Positions 25,093-32,930 of a stretch of 35,620 nt of DNA are shown in pieces. Source of the DNA: a bacterium. GTDB lineage: Bacteria > UBP18 > UBA7526. Made by a program: the position numbers and the translations under genes. The stretch covers positions 1-35,620 of the forward strand of contig JAUXAI010000006.1 of the NCBI GenBank assembly GCA_030619985.1. Direction: 5' to 3'. Within the stretch, counting starts at the first letter, position 1. The number at the start of each line of letters is the position of its first letter. The notes beneath the pieces are model-generated. The model saw only the letters and a program-made list of their open reading frames with translations. It had not been told where the DNA came from and ran no database searches.

Positions 25093-26162
25093 TGGAAGTA
25101 AGAAAAAAGATTAGACTGGAAAATATTCAGAAAATCCTAGTAATAAAGTTGGCTGGGATTGGAGATATAATTCTAGCTACTCCCGCCTTAAGAGCGCTGA
25201 GGAGAAAATTTCCTCAAGCCTATATCGCCCTTCTTACTACTCCCCGGGCAGCAGAAATCATCAAAGGCTCCCCCTATCTTGATGAACTCTTCTTTTTAAG
25301 CTCCACAAGCAAGAATTTGGGAGGAGTAATCAATCTAATCCGATCATTGCGTAGAAAACGATTCGATGTGGCGATTAACCTCTATAATCTCTTTACTCTA
25401 AGAGGGGCCTTTAAGGTAGCACTCCTTATGTACTTAATTGGGGTTCGATATCGGGTTGGTCGCGACACCGATAGTCGGGGCTTCTTCTATACTATCAAGG
25501 TGCCCGATGAGCGATTCTCTGAAAGGCACGAGGTAGAGTATAATCTGGATGTGGTGCAGGCCTTAGGCGCTGATATAAAAGATAAAAAATTGGAGATTCC
25601 TATCTCTGATAAAGATAGAGAATATGTTCAAGAATTTCTTAAGCAGAATGGAATTGGTGAGGATGATTTAGTGGTCGGCCTTAATCCCGGGGCTTTTCGT
25701 CCCTCTCGCCGTTGGGGTAAAGAGAGTTTTGCTCGAGTAGGAGATGAGCTTGTTAAAAGATATCAAGCAAAGATAATCATTACTGGTGGGCCAGAGGAAA
25801 TAGAACTGGCTCAGAAAATAGCAGATATGATAAAAATAGAACTGATCATTGCCACAGGAGAAGTAACCATTAAACAATTGGTATCTTTAATCGAAAGATG
25901 TAATCTGTTTATCAGTAATGATACTGGCGCTATGCATATGGCTGCAGCAATGAAGACCCCTCTCGTGGCTCTTTTTGGTCCTGGCCTCCTGGCAAGGTAT
26001 GGCCCTTATGGAGATCGAAATAGATATGTCGTTGTCAAAAAAGATGTAGAGTGTAGCCCCTGTTATAAATTCAAATGCCGGAAGCATCTCTGTATGAAGT
26101 TAATTACTGTGGAAGATGTTCTGCAGGCAGCAGAAGAGTTGTTAAGAAGATTTCCAAAATGA
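25092..26162 (+). CDS. Glycosyltransferase family 9 (heptosyltransferase-like)
   Basis: A 356-residue GT-B enzyme. ILVIKLAGIGDIILATPALRALRRKFP is the family N-terminus with the conserved GDxxLxTPxLRxLR block. GLNPGAFRPSRRWGKESFARV, IITGGPEEIELAQKI and LFISNDTGAMHMAAAMKTPLVALFGP are the donor-side signatures, including the NDTGxMHxA motif. The C-terminal CSPCYKFKCRKHLCM has the Cys cluster common in GT9. Family members add heptose or other sugars to LPS core-type acceptors. Here it may build an acceptor or the first residues of the glycan. TAATG overlap with asnB; 4-base overlap with the next GT4. Confidence 0.93.
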   Translation: MEVRKKIRLENIQKILVIKLAGIGDIILATPALRALRRKFPQAYIALLTTPRAAEIIKGSPYLDELFFLSSTSKNLGGVINLIRSLRRKRFDVAINLYNLFTLRGAFKVALLMYLIGVRYRVGRDTDSRGFFYTIKVPDERFSERHEVEYNLDVVQALGADIKDKKLEIPISDKDREYVQEFLKQNGIGEDDLVVGLNPGAFRPSRRWGKESFARVGDELVKRYQAKIIITGGPEEIELAQKIADMIKIELIIATGEVTIKQLVSLIERCNLFISNDTGAMHMAAAMKTPLVALFGPGLLARYGPYGDRNRYVVVKKDVECSPCYKFKCRKHLCMKLITVEDVLQAAEELLRRFPK

Positions 26163-27337
26163 AGAGGATTAAGGTATTGCATGTTCATACCTTACCAGTA
26201 ATCAGTGGCTCGGGAATAAATACTTTTTTGACTATGAAAGGGCTGGATAGGAATAAGTATGAGGTAGATTTAGCCTGTGCCCCGGGGGGGACATTGATAG
26301 ATAGGGTTAAGGAAGAGGGCTTAGGATTCTTCCCCATAAATCATTTTAGACAGAAGATTAGTCCTCTTCATGATCTCTTAGCCCTATTTGAACTAACTCG
26401 TTTGATGAGGCAGAAGAGGTATGATATCGTCCATACCCATAATTCCAAGGCGGGTTTCATTGGTCGTTTAGCAGCCAAGATCGCTGGAATACCCATAATC
26501 GTCCATACTATCCATGGCTTTGCCTTCCACGAATATGAGAGGCCCCCTCGGAGGGTATTATTCATTTTGTTGGAAAGACTTGCTGCCCGACTGTGTGACA
26601 AGTTAATTACCATTTCAGAGCCGCTTAAAGAGTGGGGTCTAAGATTAAAGATTGGTAGACCAGAGAAGTATGTCACTATCTATAGCGGCATTGAGGCCGA
26701 GAAGTTTAAAATTAACATCAATATCAATGAGAAGAAGGGAGAATTAGGAATAAGTTCAGAGGAGAAGGTAATTGGTGTGGTGGCCAAACTCTGGGAGGGA
26801 AAGGGGCATAAGACCATCTTAGAAGCCGCTCCTCAGGTCATTAAAGAAATACCGAATGTCAAATTCCTCTTTGTTGGTGAGGGATACTTGAGGAATAGAT
26901 TAGAGAAGCAGGTTAGAAAAATGGGTCTATCCAACAAAGTTATCTTTACTGGATTCAGAACCGACATTCCAGAGATTACCGCTACCTTTGATCTCGCTTT
27001 GCTCGTTTCCCTATTTGAGGGAATGGGAAGGGTATTGTTGGAGGCCATGGTCTTAGGCAAGCCAGTAGTAGCCACTAAGGTGGGAGGTATCGTGGATGTA
27101 GTAAGAGATGGGGAGACTGGGATATTGGTTCCACCGGGAGATGCAGATGCTTTGGCCAAAGCGATTGTTACTATATTAAAAGATGAAAAATTAGCCCGAA
27201 GGATGGGAGAGGCAGGGAAGAAGAGAATAGATGAAAGATTTACTGCTCGGACTATGGTGAAAAAGATTTCTGAAGTCTATGAAGAACTGATTGAAAGCAC
27301 AGATGAGCACAGATGGAAACAGATAAGCCATTCATAG
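26159..27337 (+). CDS. Glycosyltransferase family 4
   Basis: About 392 residues from ATG 26159, which overlaps the GT9 stop as ATGA. The track start 26075 would overlap GT9 by 88 bases and adds a non-homologous leader. Features: VLHVHTLPVISGSGINTFLTMKGLDRNKYEV, VHTHNSKAGFIGRLAAKIAGIPIIVHTIHGFAFHEYE, ITISEPLKEW, YSGIEAEKF, GVVAKLWEGKGHKTILEAA, FLFVGEGYLRNRLE, and LFEGMGRVLLEAMVLGKPVVATKVGG with the E-x7-E motif. This resembles EPS GT4s of the EpsD/EpsF type. The last residues (STDEHRWKQISHS) are encoded by the cacagat repeat that begins the S23-gene region, so the true C-terminus may have been replaced or extended. Confidence 0.93.
   Translation: MKRIKVLHVHTLPVISGSGINTFLTMKGLDRNKYEVDLACAPGGTLIDRVKEEGLGFFPINHFRQKISPLHDLLALFELTRLMRQKRYDIVHTHNSKAGFIGRLAAKIAGIPIIVHTIHGFAFHEYERPPRRVLFILLERLAARLCDKLITISEPLKEWGLRLKIGRPEKYVTIYSGIEAEKFKINININEKKGELGISSEEKVIGVVAKLWEGKGHKTILEAAPQVIKEIPNVKFLFVGEGYLRNRLEKQVRKMGLSNKVIFTGFRTDIPEITATFDLALLVSLFEGMGRVLLEAMVLGKPVVATKVGGIVDVVRDGETGILVPPGDADALAKAIVTILKDEKLARRMGEAGKKRIDERFTARTMVKKISEVYEELIESTDEHRWKQISHS
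27298..27324. repeat. cacagat repeats, left flank of the S23-like gene
   Basis: Two exact cacagat copies (27298, 27308) and an acagat (27319) lie at the end of the GT4 gene. Their reverse complement, atctgtg, recurs at 27817-27900 on the other side of the S23-like gene. Confidence 0.6.
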
Positions 27338-27342
27338 AATGT

Positions 27343-27410
27343 GAAATCCGAAGCACGAAATCCGAAATCCTAAACAAATTCGAATGCCCGAAACTCAAAA
27401 TCCAAAACAA
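27343..27410. repeat. Heptamer tract (gaaatcc-type), left inner inverted repeat
   Basis: gaaatcc, gaagcac, gaaatcc, gaaatcc and degenerate 7-mers run into the start of the S23-like gene. CGAAATCCTAAACAA at 27363-27377 matches the reverse complement of 27778-27792 at 14 of 15 positions. Confidence 0.65.
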
Positions 27411-27746
27411 AGACGATACGACCTAGAAGAAAGAACCTTCCTGTTTGCTAAAAGAGTAAATAAGTATGTCAATAGACTTCCCAGGACAATCTCCAATATT
27501 GAAAATGGGAAACAACTGGTAAGAGCAGCAGGTTCTGTGGGAGCAAATTACATTGAAGCCAACGAAGCCCTGAGTAAAAAAGATTTTACTATGAGAATTA
27601 AAATCTGTCGTAAAGAATCAAAGGAAAGTAGATATTGGCTAAGATTAACAGAACCCCTGAAAGATGACCAAAAAGAAAAGGATAGTTTAATTCAAGAAGC
27701 TACAGAACTTATGAAAATCTTTGGTTCCATACTGCAGAAAACATAA
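27384..27746 (+). CDS. S23-like four-helix bundle protein (23S rRNA intervening-sequence family)
   Basis: A 120-residue soluble helical protein. YDLEERTFLFAKRVNKYVNRLPR, KQLVRAAGSVGANYIEANEALSKKDF and IKICRKESKESRYWLRL match the four-helix bundle family first seen in intervening sequences of 23S rRNA genes. In many genomes these genes occur alone, with no known biochemical function. Here the gene lies between inverted runs of cacagat/atctgtg and an inner 15-base inverted repeat, away from any rRNA. It interrupts the polysaccharide gene order between a GT4 and the WecA-like gene. The first ten residues (MPETQNPKQR) are encoded by the heptamer tract and a shorter natural start is possible. No clear Shine-Dalgarno site. 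Confidence 0.9.
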   Translation: MPETQNPKQRRYDLEERTFLFAKRVNKYVNRLPRTISNIENGKQLVRAAGSVGANYIEANEALSKKDFTMRIKICRKESKESRYWLRLTEPLKDDQKEKDSLIQEATELMKIFGSILQKT

Positions 27747-27777
27747 GTTTTGAACATTTGAGATTTGGATTTAGAGA

Positions 27778-27792
27778 TTGTTTAGTATTTCG
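27778..27792. repeat. Right inner inverted repeat of the S23 unit
   Basis: TTGTTTAGTATTTCG is the reverse complement of the left copy at 27363-27377 with one mismatch. It lies 31 bases after the S23-like stop, in a stretch of further degenerate repeats. Confidence 0.6.
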
Positions 27793-27816
27793 ATATTCGA
27801 ATTTCGAAATTATAGA

Positions 27817-27900
27817 ATCTGCGCTAATCTGTGAAAATATCTGTGCCCATCTGTGACAGCAATCTGTGCTAATCTGTGAAAAAATCTGCGCCAATCTGTG
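27817..27900. repeat. atctgtg tandem repeats, right flank of the S23-like gene
   Basis: Eight copies of atctgtg/atctgcg are spaced 9-13 bases apart. They are the inverted counterpart of the left cacagat copies. The minus-strand ORF 27709-27894 in the track is only this repeat read through. Confidence 0.75.
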
Positions 27901-27920
27901 TCTAAAAAGGAGGTATAGAA

Positions 27921-28976
27921 ATGATTAATTATGGAGATGTTTTCTTTACTTTTGCCATTGCTCTGGCTGTTTCTTTCTTTCTGACCCCGTTTATGAGGAG
28001 AATAGCCCTAAGGAAGGGGATTGTCGACCGACCGGGAGGGAGGAAGGTCCATAAAAAGCCCATCCCCTACTTAGGTGGGGTGGCCATCTATCTCGCCTTT
28101 ATCTCTGCTTTATTCTTTGCTTCCTGCCTGGAAGAGTTGCTCAGGAGTGAATATCTGGTAGGCCTCTTCTTAGGGGGAACGTTCATTGTAGTTATAGGTT
28201 TGTTCGATGATATCAAAGGAATGCGACCCTCCCTTAAATTTCTAGGACAGATATTAGCAGCCTCTATTCTATTCAAGTATGGGTTTAGAATAGAATACAT
28301 TCTCAATCCCTTTGCTGGCGGGATCATTCATTTCCCTCCGGCTTTGAGCTTCTTCGTTACTCTATTGTGGATTGTGGCCCTGACCAACGCCATAAACCTG
28401 ATCGATGGATTGGATGGCCTGGCTGCGGGGGTGGCCATCATCGCCTCTTCTGTCCTCTTCATCGTCTCTCTGCAGCGTTCCAACCTCCTGGCTATCTTCA
28501 TCTGTGTAGCCATTATGGGCTCCAGCTTGGGTTTCTTGAGATATAACTTCCATCCGGCTCGAATATTCATGGGCGATGCGGGAAGTATGCTCCTGGGCTT
28601 CCTTTTAGCTGCCCTGGGAACCATCGGCGTCAGCAAAGGAATGACCGCGGTCACTTTAATGGTTCCTCTCGTTGCCCTGGGAATACCAACCTATGATACC
28701 CTTTTGGCCATCTTCCGCCGGCTCCTAAAGAGGAAGTCTATCTTCATCGCCAATAAGAAGCACCTCCACCATCGCCTCTTAGATATGGGCCTATCCCATA
28801 GAGAGGCTGTTTTACTTGTTTACTTTGTCTCCATCTATCTGGGAATAATGGGCTACCTCTTCACCCTCATTCCTCTCAGATATGCCTTCATCCTCCTCAT
28901 TCTGCTTAGTATGGGGACCTTTGCTGGAATGAGAACCCTGGGCTTCATAGAAAGAAGAATAAGCAGGAAACGATGA
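27921..28976 (+). CDS. WecA/MraY-family undecaprenyl-phosphate sugar-1-phosphate transferase
   Basis: A 351-residue polytopic membrane enzyme with about 10-11 segments. Family landmarks: DRPGGRKVHKKPIPYLGGVAIY, VIGLFDDIKGMRPSLKF (Mg-binding DD), NAINLIDGLDGLAAG, ARIFMGDAGSMLLGF, and NKKHLHHRLLDMGLSH, the HxHH-type loop of WecA. It transfers a HexNAc-1-phosphate (usually GlcNAc) to undecaprenyl phosphate and starts repeat-unit synthesis. No WbaP/PglC-type initiator is in the window, so this is the best priming candidate. A consensus AAGGAGG lies 11 bases before ATG 27921. It is coupled to the next gene by an ATGA overlap. A role in teichoic-acid-like or LPS O-chain initiation cannot be ruled out. 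Confidence 0.93.
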   Translation: MINYGDVFFTFAIALAVSFFLTPFMRRIALRKGIVDRPGGRKVHKKPIPYLGGVAIYLAFISALFFASCLEELLRSEYLVGLFLGGTFIVVIGLFDDIKGMRPSLKFLGQILAASILFKYGFRIEYILNPFAGGIIHFPPALSFFVTLLWIVALTNAINLIDGLDGLAAGVAIIASSVLFIVSLQRSNLLAIFICVAIMGSSLGFLRYNFHPARIFMGDAGSMLLGFLLAALGTIGVSKGMTAVTLMVPLVALGIPTYDTLLAIFRRLLKRKSIFIANKKHLHHRLLDMGLSHREAVLLVYFVSIYLGIMGYLFTLIPLRYAFILLILLSMGTFAGMRTLGFIERRISRKR

Positions 28977-30463
28977 AATGTAAGCACCTACTTTTCTACT
29001 TTCTTACTTTCCTACTCTTTACTTCTTTTTTAATAGGGCCAGCCTTTGCTATAGAATATACCCTCGTTCCAGGGGTCATCGGCATTCATACCGATATGGG
29101 CACCGGGGTTCATTCCTTGGAGGAAATAGCAAAAAAACTTGAAGAAAGAGGTATTCCCATAGCAATCGTCACAGAACATGCTCTTATCAGGTGCGAGTAT
29201 GGGCTCTTTCCCCTACGACGAATAGTGAGAAGAGCATTCACAGAGAAATCCTTGTTGGACTATGGGGTAGAGAATTACCTCAACTATATATCCCGAATAA
29301 ATAGTTCCCATCCTAAAATGGTCATCATTCCTGGGACAGAGGTTGCCCCCTTCTACTACTGGACAGGGAGTTACTTTAAGACAAAAGATCTGACCATGCA
29401 TAACTGGCATAAGCAGTTCCTGGTCGTTGGACTGGATGAGGCTCAAGATTTTAAGAATCTACCCATGGTCTCGAATCCCTTCTCAGCCCATTACACCTGG
29501 AGAAGCATCTATCTCCTCTGGCCCTTCCTACCCCTGGTCCTGGGTATTTGGCTAATCAGGAAGCGCAGAGCCCAGCGGCTCAGATTTGAGGATCGTCTCT
29601 TTACCATTCCGTCTCACCCCCATCGTATTTTGGGGATAATAATAATCATTCTCTCCGGGTTATTTCTATTTAACAACTTCCCTTTCAAAATTGCCCCTTA
29701 TGACCAATATCATGGAGACCAAGGAGAGACTCCTTACCAAGGTTTGATAGACTATGCCAATCAGGGAGATGCCCTCACCTTCTGGAGCCTTCCTGAAGCG
29801 ACCACAGATGTAAAGAGAGGGGAGGTGAGGTCCTATACTCCTCCTTTTCCAGAATCCCTGTTAGCTACTCATAACTACTCTGGCTTCACTGCCTTCTACG
29901 AAGGATGGAGAATAGTTGCCAAACCAGGTGGTATCTGGGATGAGATACTGAAGGAATACTGCGAAGGAAAGAGGGAGAGGCCGGTCTGGGCCATAGGGGA
30001 AATAGATTATCGCGGCGGCACGGGTAAAAAAATCGACAGCGTTCAAACTGTATTCCTAATTCCCCAATTGAATGAGGAAGCAGTACTCGATGCCTTGAGG
30101 AAGGGGAGGATGTATGCTCTTGATAACCGCGGGGAGGGAACCCTCTCATTAGATAGTTTTGTAGTAAAGAATAATAATAAAGTAGCCTTAATGGGCGAGA
30201 CACTCCTTTCCCGAGATAGACCTACCATCTCCATTAGAGTCTCTCGCCCTGCTCCTGAGGAAGGAGGGATCAAGATAAGACTGATCCGAAAAGGGGAAAT
30301 CATCAAGACTTTCGATGTCGAGAACTCAGAAGAGATCATTTATGAGGATGATTACTATAAAACTGGAGAGAAGATCTACTACCGCCTGGACATCGCTGCC
30401 CGGGGAAGTAAAATAATCTCCAATCCCATATTCGTAAAGTTTACCCCGTTGGAGACGGAATAA
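28973..30463 (+). CDS. Membrane-anchored degenerate PHP-domain protein (CehA/McbA-like)
   Basis: A 496-residue exported protein. A signal peptide ends near AFA-I (residue 26). VIGIHTDMGTGVHSLEEIAKKLEERG...IAIVTEHA follows the PHP phosphoesterase pattern, but the first metal motif HxH reads HTD (H39-D41). Two membrane segments (about 180-200 and 218-240, flanking an RKRRAQRLR loop) are inserted in the middle. Later, GIWDEILKEYCEGKRERPVWAIGEIDY and EAVLDALRKGRMYALD match the C-terminal half of CehA/McbA-type PHP proteins, with the usual SDAH reduced to IDYR. A beta-rich domain (about 385-490) follows. Metal ligands appear incomplete, so hydrolase activity is doubtful. It could sense or bind glycan at the envelope. 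It overlaps the WecA-like gene by 4 bases. The function is not known to me. Confidence 0.7.
   Translation: MKCKHLLFYFLTFLLFTSFLIGPAFAIEYTLVPGVIGIHTDMGTGVHSLEEIAKKLEERGIPIAIVTEHALIRCEYGLFPLRRIVRRAFTEKSLLDYGVENYLNYISRINSSHPKMVIIPGTEVAPFYYWTGSYFKTKDLTMHNWHKQFLVVGLDEAQDFKNLPMVSNPFSAHYTWRSIYLLWPFLPLVLGIWLIRKRRAQRLRFEDRLFTIPSHPHRILGIIIIILSGLFLFNNFPFKIAPYDQYHGDQGETPYQGLIDYANQGDALTFWSLPEATTDVKRGEVRSYTPPFPESLLATHNYSGFTAFYEGWRIVAKPGGIWDEILKEYCEGKRERPVWAIGEIDYRGGTGKKIDSVQTVFLIPQLNEEAVLDALRKGRMYALDNRGEGTLSLDSFVVKNNNKVALMGETLLSRDRPTISIRVSRPAPEEGGIKIRLIRKGEIIKTFDVENSEEIIYEDDYYKTGEKIYYRLDIAARGSKIISNPIFVKFTPLETE
28988..29027. repeat. Octamer repeat encoding a signal peptide core
   Basis: ctactttt, ctactttc, ttactttc, ctactctt and tacttctt run in tandem and encode the hydrophobic FYFLTFLLFTSF core of the PHP-like protein's signal peptide. 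Confidence 0.65.
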
Positions 30464-30467
30464 AATG

Positions 30468-30533
30468 GAGAAAGTGGGCAGATGGGAAGCTGAGTAAAAA
30501 GCTCACTTTCTCACTTTCTCGCCAGCTCGCCTG
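30468..30533. repeat. Octamer repeats in inverted orientation, spacer before wzy-TPR
   Basis: On the right are ctcacttt twice, then ctcgccag and ctcgcctg. On the left, gagaaagt can pair with the ctcacttt copies, and agct/agct adds to the stem. There is no T-run, so it is not a clear terminator. The 85 bp spacer holds nothing else. Confidence 0.6.
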
Positions 30534-30548
30534 CAAGGGGTTTGCCAA

Positions 30549-32930
30549 ATGAAGGGAAGGATTCTGTTTCGAATAATAGAAGGGGGACTCCTTTCTATCA
30601 TCCTCTATACCCCTCTCATCCATGCCACGAAGGGGATTGGCACCTTAACCACTACCTATATTCTCATCCTCTTCCTGAGCATGCTCTGGCTCTTGAGGAT
30701 GAATGGCCAGAGAAGTTTTAGATTCATAAATAGTCCCCTAAATCTTCCCTTGGCACTCTTTTTTCTTTTTGCTCTTCTCTCCACCCTTTTCTCTATCAAT
30801 AGAGGAGCGAGTCTCAGTGAACTCTATAAGGTCATTCTCTTCATTTTACTTTATTTCCTTTTAATCAATAATCTTAAAGAGAAATATCAATTCAGGTCTC
30901 TTTTTCTTGCTATCCTGAGTATAGGAGGCATTGTTGCTGCTTATGGGCTCTATCAGTATTTTTCCCATTGGCCGAATTTAACTGAAATTTCCTCTACCTT
31001 CCCTCCCAATCCTAACTCCTTGGCCGGCTATCTCCTCTTAATCATTCCCCTGGCCTTTGTCTATGCCCTATTCGCTTCCCCCAAGTGGCTTTCCAGGATG
31101 AGCTTTGTTATCTCCTTTCTTACTTATTCCTGTCTCTTTGCCACCCATTCTCGAGGAGGACGATTGGCCCTCTTTGGTTCCCTGATCCTTTTCCTCATTC
31201 TCGTCTTCAAGTATCTAAAGAGAGAAGAGCTTCTAAAGGCAAGATGGAGATTCTTAACCTTGGTTCTATTGCTCATCTTTCTCTCGGGAACCTTCTCTTC
31301 CCTCTGTCTCATTCCCAAGCCCTCTTCAGTCCAGCAGATTCCCCAGGTAGAGGAGGCTAACTCTTCTCCGAGAATCGAGGCCCAGGGCCCAAGATATCCC
31401 CTTCGGGAATACTTCCATAGGGGTTTCACCCCTCTGGCGGGGATTTTTCCTGCAACAGTTCGGAAAAATTCCCTGTCACCCCTTGAGGGCAAGCAGATTC
31501 TTTCCCCCAACCCCCCTAATCCTCAGCATCGGAATTATTCAAATTCCGATGCTTCAAGCGATATCCTCTTGGGAGAACCACTTTCCTTCCGTTCCTTCTC
31601 TTTCCAGAGAACCTCGACCAATAAGTTCATCTTCGATAGGCTTAAAATCTGGGGAAGAACCTTGGAGATCATAAGGGACTATCCCCTTTTGGGTAGCGGG
31701 ATGGGGACTTACGGGATAATATTCAAGAGGCATAAGATCCCTACCCCCTTGACTTCCGGAACCATTGCCCGCTATGGTCAATCGGCAAGATTCGCTCATA
31801 ACGAATATCTTCAGATAGCAGCAGAGACTGGCCTCCCCACCCTAATAATCTTCTTATGGATAATAACTCTCATCCTCCGCACCGGCCTAAGGACCTTAAA
31901 AGAGTCTCAAGTAGCACAGGAGGTTTACGGTAAACGGTTAACGGTTAACGGTAAACCATTTATAACCATCGGCCTCCTCTCTGGCCTAACTGGGGTTCTC
32001 CTTCACAGTTTCATCGACTTCGTCCTCCGTCCCCCAGCAACAGATATCTTATTCATCTACTTCATTGCTTTCATCATGCTCCAAGCGAAGACAGGGGACA
32101 GGGGGACAGGGAGACAAAGAGACGGTGAGACGGGGAAACGGAGAAACGGGGAAATCCGTCAACCAGACTTTCTCTTCCGCCATCTTTACCAGAGCCGCAT
32201 TATCCGGGGTAGCCTCATCATCTGTGTTGCCTTAATCCTCGCTGGCCAGGCAACTCTTCCCTTGATAGCCTATAGACACTATAGAAAAGGGATCGACCAT
32301 CAAAAGAATAAGGCCTTCGATCAAGCAATATCCTCTTATCTCACCGCTCAGAGATTAGAGCCCACCAACGACCGCTATCATAAGAACCTAGGAGACCTCT
32401 ATCGCCACCTGGCTCTTCTCTCTAAAGAAGAGAGGAGTTTCTGGCTGGAGAAGGCCACTGAGGAATGTGAGAAGATGGTCAGGTTGAGCCCTCGGGATAA
32501 TCATTACAGGAGGGATTTAGGGGTCATCTATTGGCTCGCCTCCCAGGGAAGGGACAGGCTCCTGATGAATAAGGCCATCACCCAGTTTAAGGAATCTCTG
32601 AGGATCGATCCCACCTTCCCATTTTCTTCTTTCGCTTTAGGGGTCATCTATGCTAAGATAGGTTGGGTAGATAAGGCGATTGAGAGGTTTGAAAGAGCAG
32701 TCTACTACGAGCCAAATTATGCCGAGGCCCGCTATAACCTGGCCACCCTCTATGCTTCCCGGGGCTTATTCAAGAAAGCGATTGCTGAATATCAAGAGAT
32801 TGTTGAGATAGAGAATAAGAATCTATTTCCTAAAGTATCCTGTGGTTACGAGAAGGCCCTGCTCAGCTTCGATTACTCCCTGGCCCATCACGGATTGAGA
32901 AGCTCTCTTAAAAAAGTGGCCAAATTTTGA
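30549..32930 (+). CDS. O-antigen ligase-family protein with C-terminal TPR domain
   Basis: A 793-residue inner-membrane protein. About ten membrane segments form the Wzy_C core: NPNSLAGYLLLIIPLAF, THSRGGRLALFGSLI, then IIRDYPLLGSGMGTYGIIFKRHK...RFAHNEYLQIAAETGLPTLIIFL. The conserved periplasmic loop has the NEYLQ...E pattern of the ligase superfamily. Residues about 580-790 carry TPRs (KGIDHQKNKAFDQAISSYLTAQRLEP, AIERFERAVYYEPNYAEARYNLATLY). Likely roles are repeat-unit polymerisation or ligation, with TPRs recruiting partners in the periplasm. It is enlarged by repeat-encoded inserts at about residues 283-335, 459-470 and 515-537. Its stop codon lies at the edge of the GIY-YIG inverted repeat. 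The start ATG 30549 has AAGGGG 9 bases upstream. Confidence 0.87.
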   Translation: MKGRILFRIIEGGLLSIILYTPLIHATKGIGTLTTTYILILFLSMLWLLRMNGQRSFRFINSPLNLPLALFFLFALLSTLFSINRGASLSELYKVILFILLYFLLINNLKEKYQFRSLFLAILSIGGIVAAYGLYQYFSHWPNLTEISSTFPPNPNSLAGYLLLIIPLAFVYALFASPKWLSRMSFVISFLTYSCLFATHSRGGRLALFGSLILFLILVFKYLKREELLKARWRFLTLVLLLIFLSGTFSSLCLIPKPSSVQQIPQVEEANSSPRIEAQGPRYPLREYFHRGFTPLAGIFPATVRKNSLSPLEGKQILSPNPPNPQHRNYSNSDASSDILLGEPLSFRSFSFQRTSTNKFIFDRLKIWGRTLEIIRDYPLLGSGMGTYGIIFKRHKIPTPLTSGTIARYGQSARFAHNEYLQIAAETGLPTLIIFLWIITLILRTGLRTLKESQVAQEVYGKRLTVNGKPFITIGLLSGLTGVLLHSFIDFVLRPPATDILFIYFIAFIMLQAKTGDRGTGRQRDGETGKRRNGEIRQPDFLFRHLYQSRIIRGSLIICVALILAGQATLPLIAYRHYRKGIDHQKNKAFDQAISSYLTAQRLEPTNDRYHKNLGDLYRHLALLSKEERSFWLEKATEECEKMVRLSPRDNHYRRDLGVIYWLASQGRDRLLMNKAITQFKESLRIDPTFPFSSFALGVIYAKIGWVDKAIERFERAVYYEPNYAEARYNLATLYASRGLFKKAIAEYQEIVEIENKNLFPKVSCGYEKALLSFDYSLAHHGLRSSLKKVAKF
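31397..31553. repeat. Chain of palindromes inside the wzy-TPR gene
   Basis: In-frame hairpins: TCCC-CTTC-GGGA (31397-31408), AGGGG-TTTCA-CCCCT (31419-31433), GGGGATTTTTCC/GGAAAAATTCCC with one mismatch (31439-31473), and a perfect 12-bp stem AGCATCGGAATT/AATTCCGATGCT (31525-31553). The last shares a 16-base core with the palindrome at 5956. The encoded segment is Pro/Ser/Asn-rich and lies between membrane segments. Confidence 0.75.
31923..31957. repeat. In-frame heptamer repeat in the wzy-TPR gene
   Basis: Five heptamers in a row: gtttacg, gtaaacg, gttaacg, gttaacg, gtaaacc. They are translated as YGKRLTVNGKP between two membrane segments. Confidence 0.85.
32091..32158. repeat. In-frame period-7/period-8 repeat in the wzy-TPR gene
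   Basis: acagggg-type 7-mers pass into 8-mers gagacaaa, gagacggt, gagacggg, gaaacgga, gaaacggg. They are translated as a hydrophilic GDRGTGRQRDGETGKRRNGE segment between the last membrane helices. The tract resembles the octamers at 401-448. Confidence 0.8.

Noticed and set aside
26075-26158. Longer N-terminus of the GT4 at 26159
   Set aside because: It overlaps the GT9 gene by 88 bases in another frame. The ATGA overlap start fits the GT4 family N-terminus.
27384-27746. Remnant of a 23S rRNA gene around the S23-like protein
   Set aside because: No rRNA-like sequence flanks it; both sides are protein-coding genes and short repeats.
27709-27894. Minus-strand ORF rich in QIFSQIS
   Set aside because: It is the atctgtg repeat array translated, not a gene.
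27817-27900. CRISPR array
   Set aside because: Units are 7 bases with 2-6 base irregular gaps, with no spacers of normal size and no cas genes.
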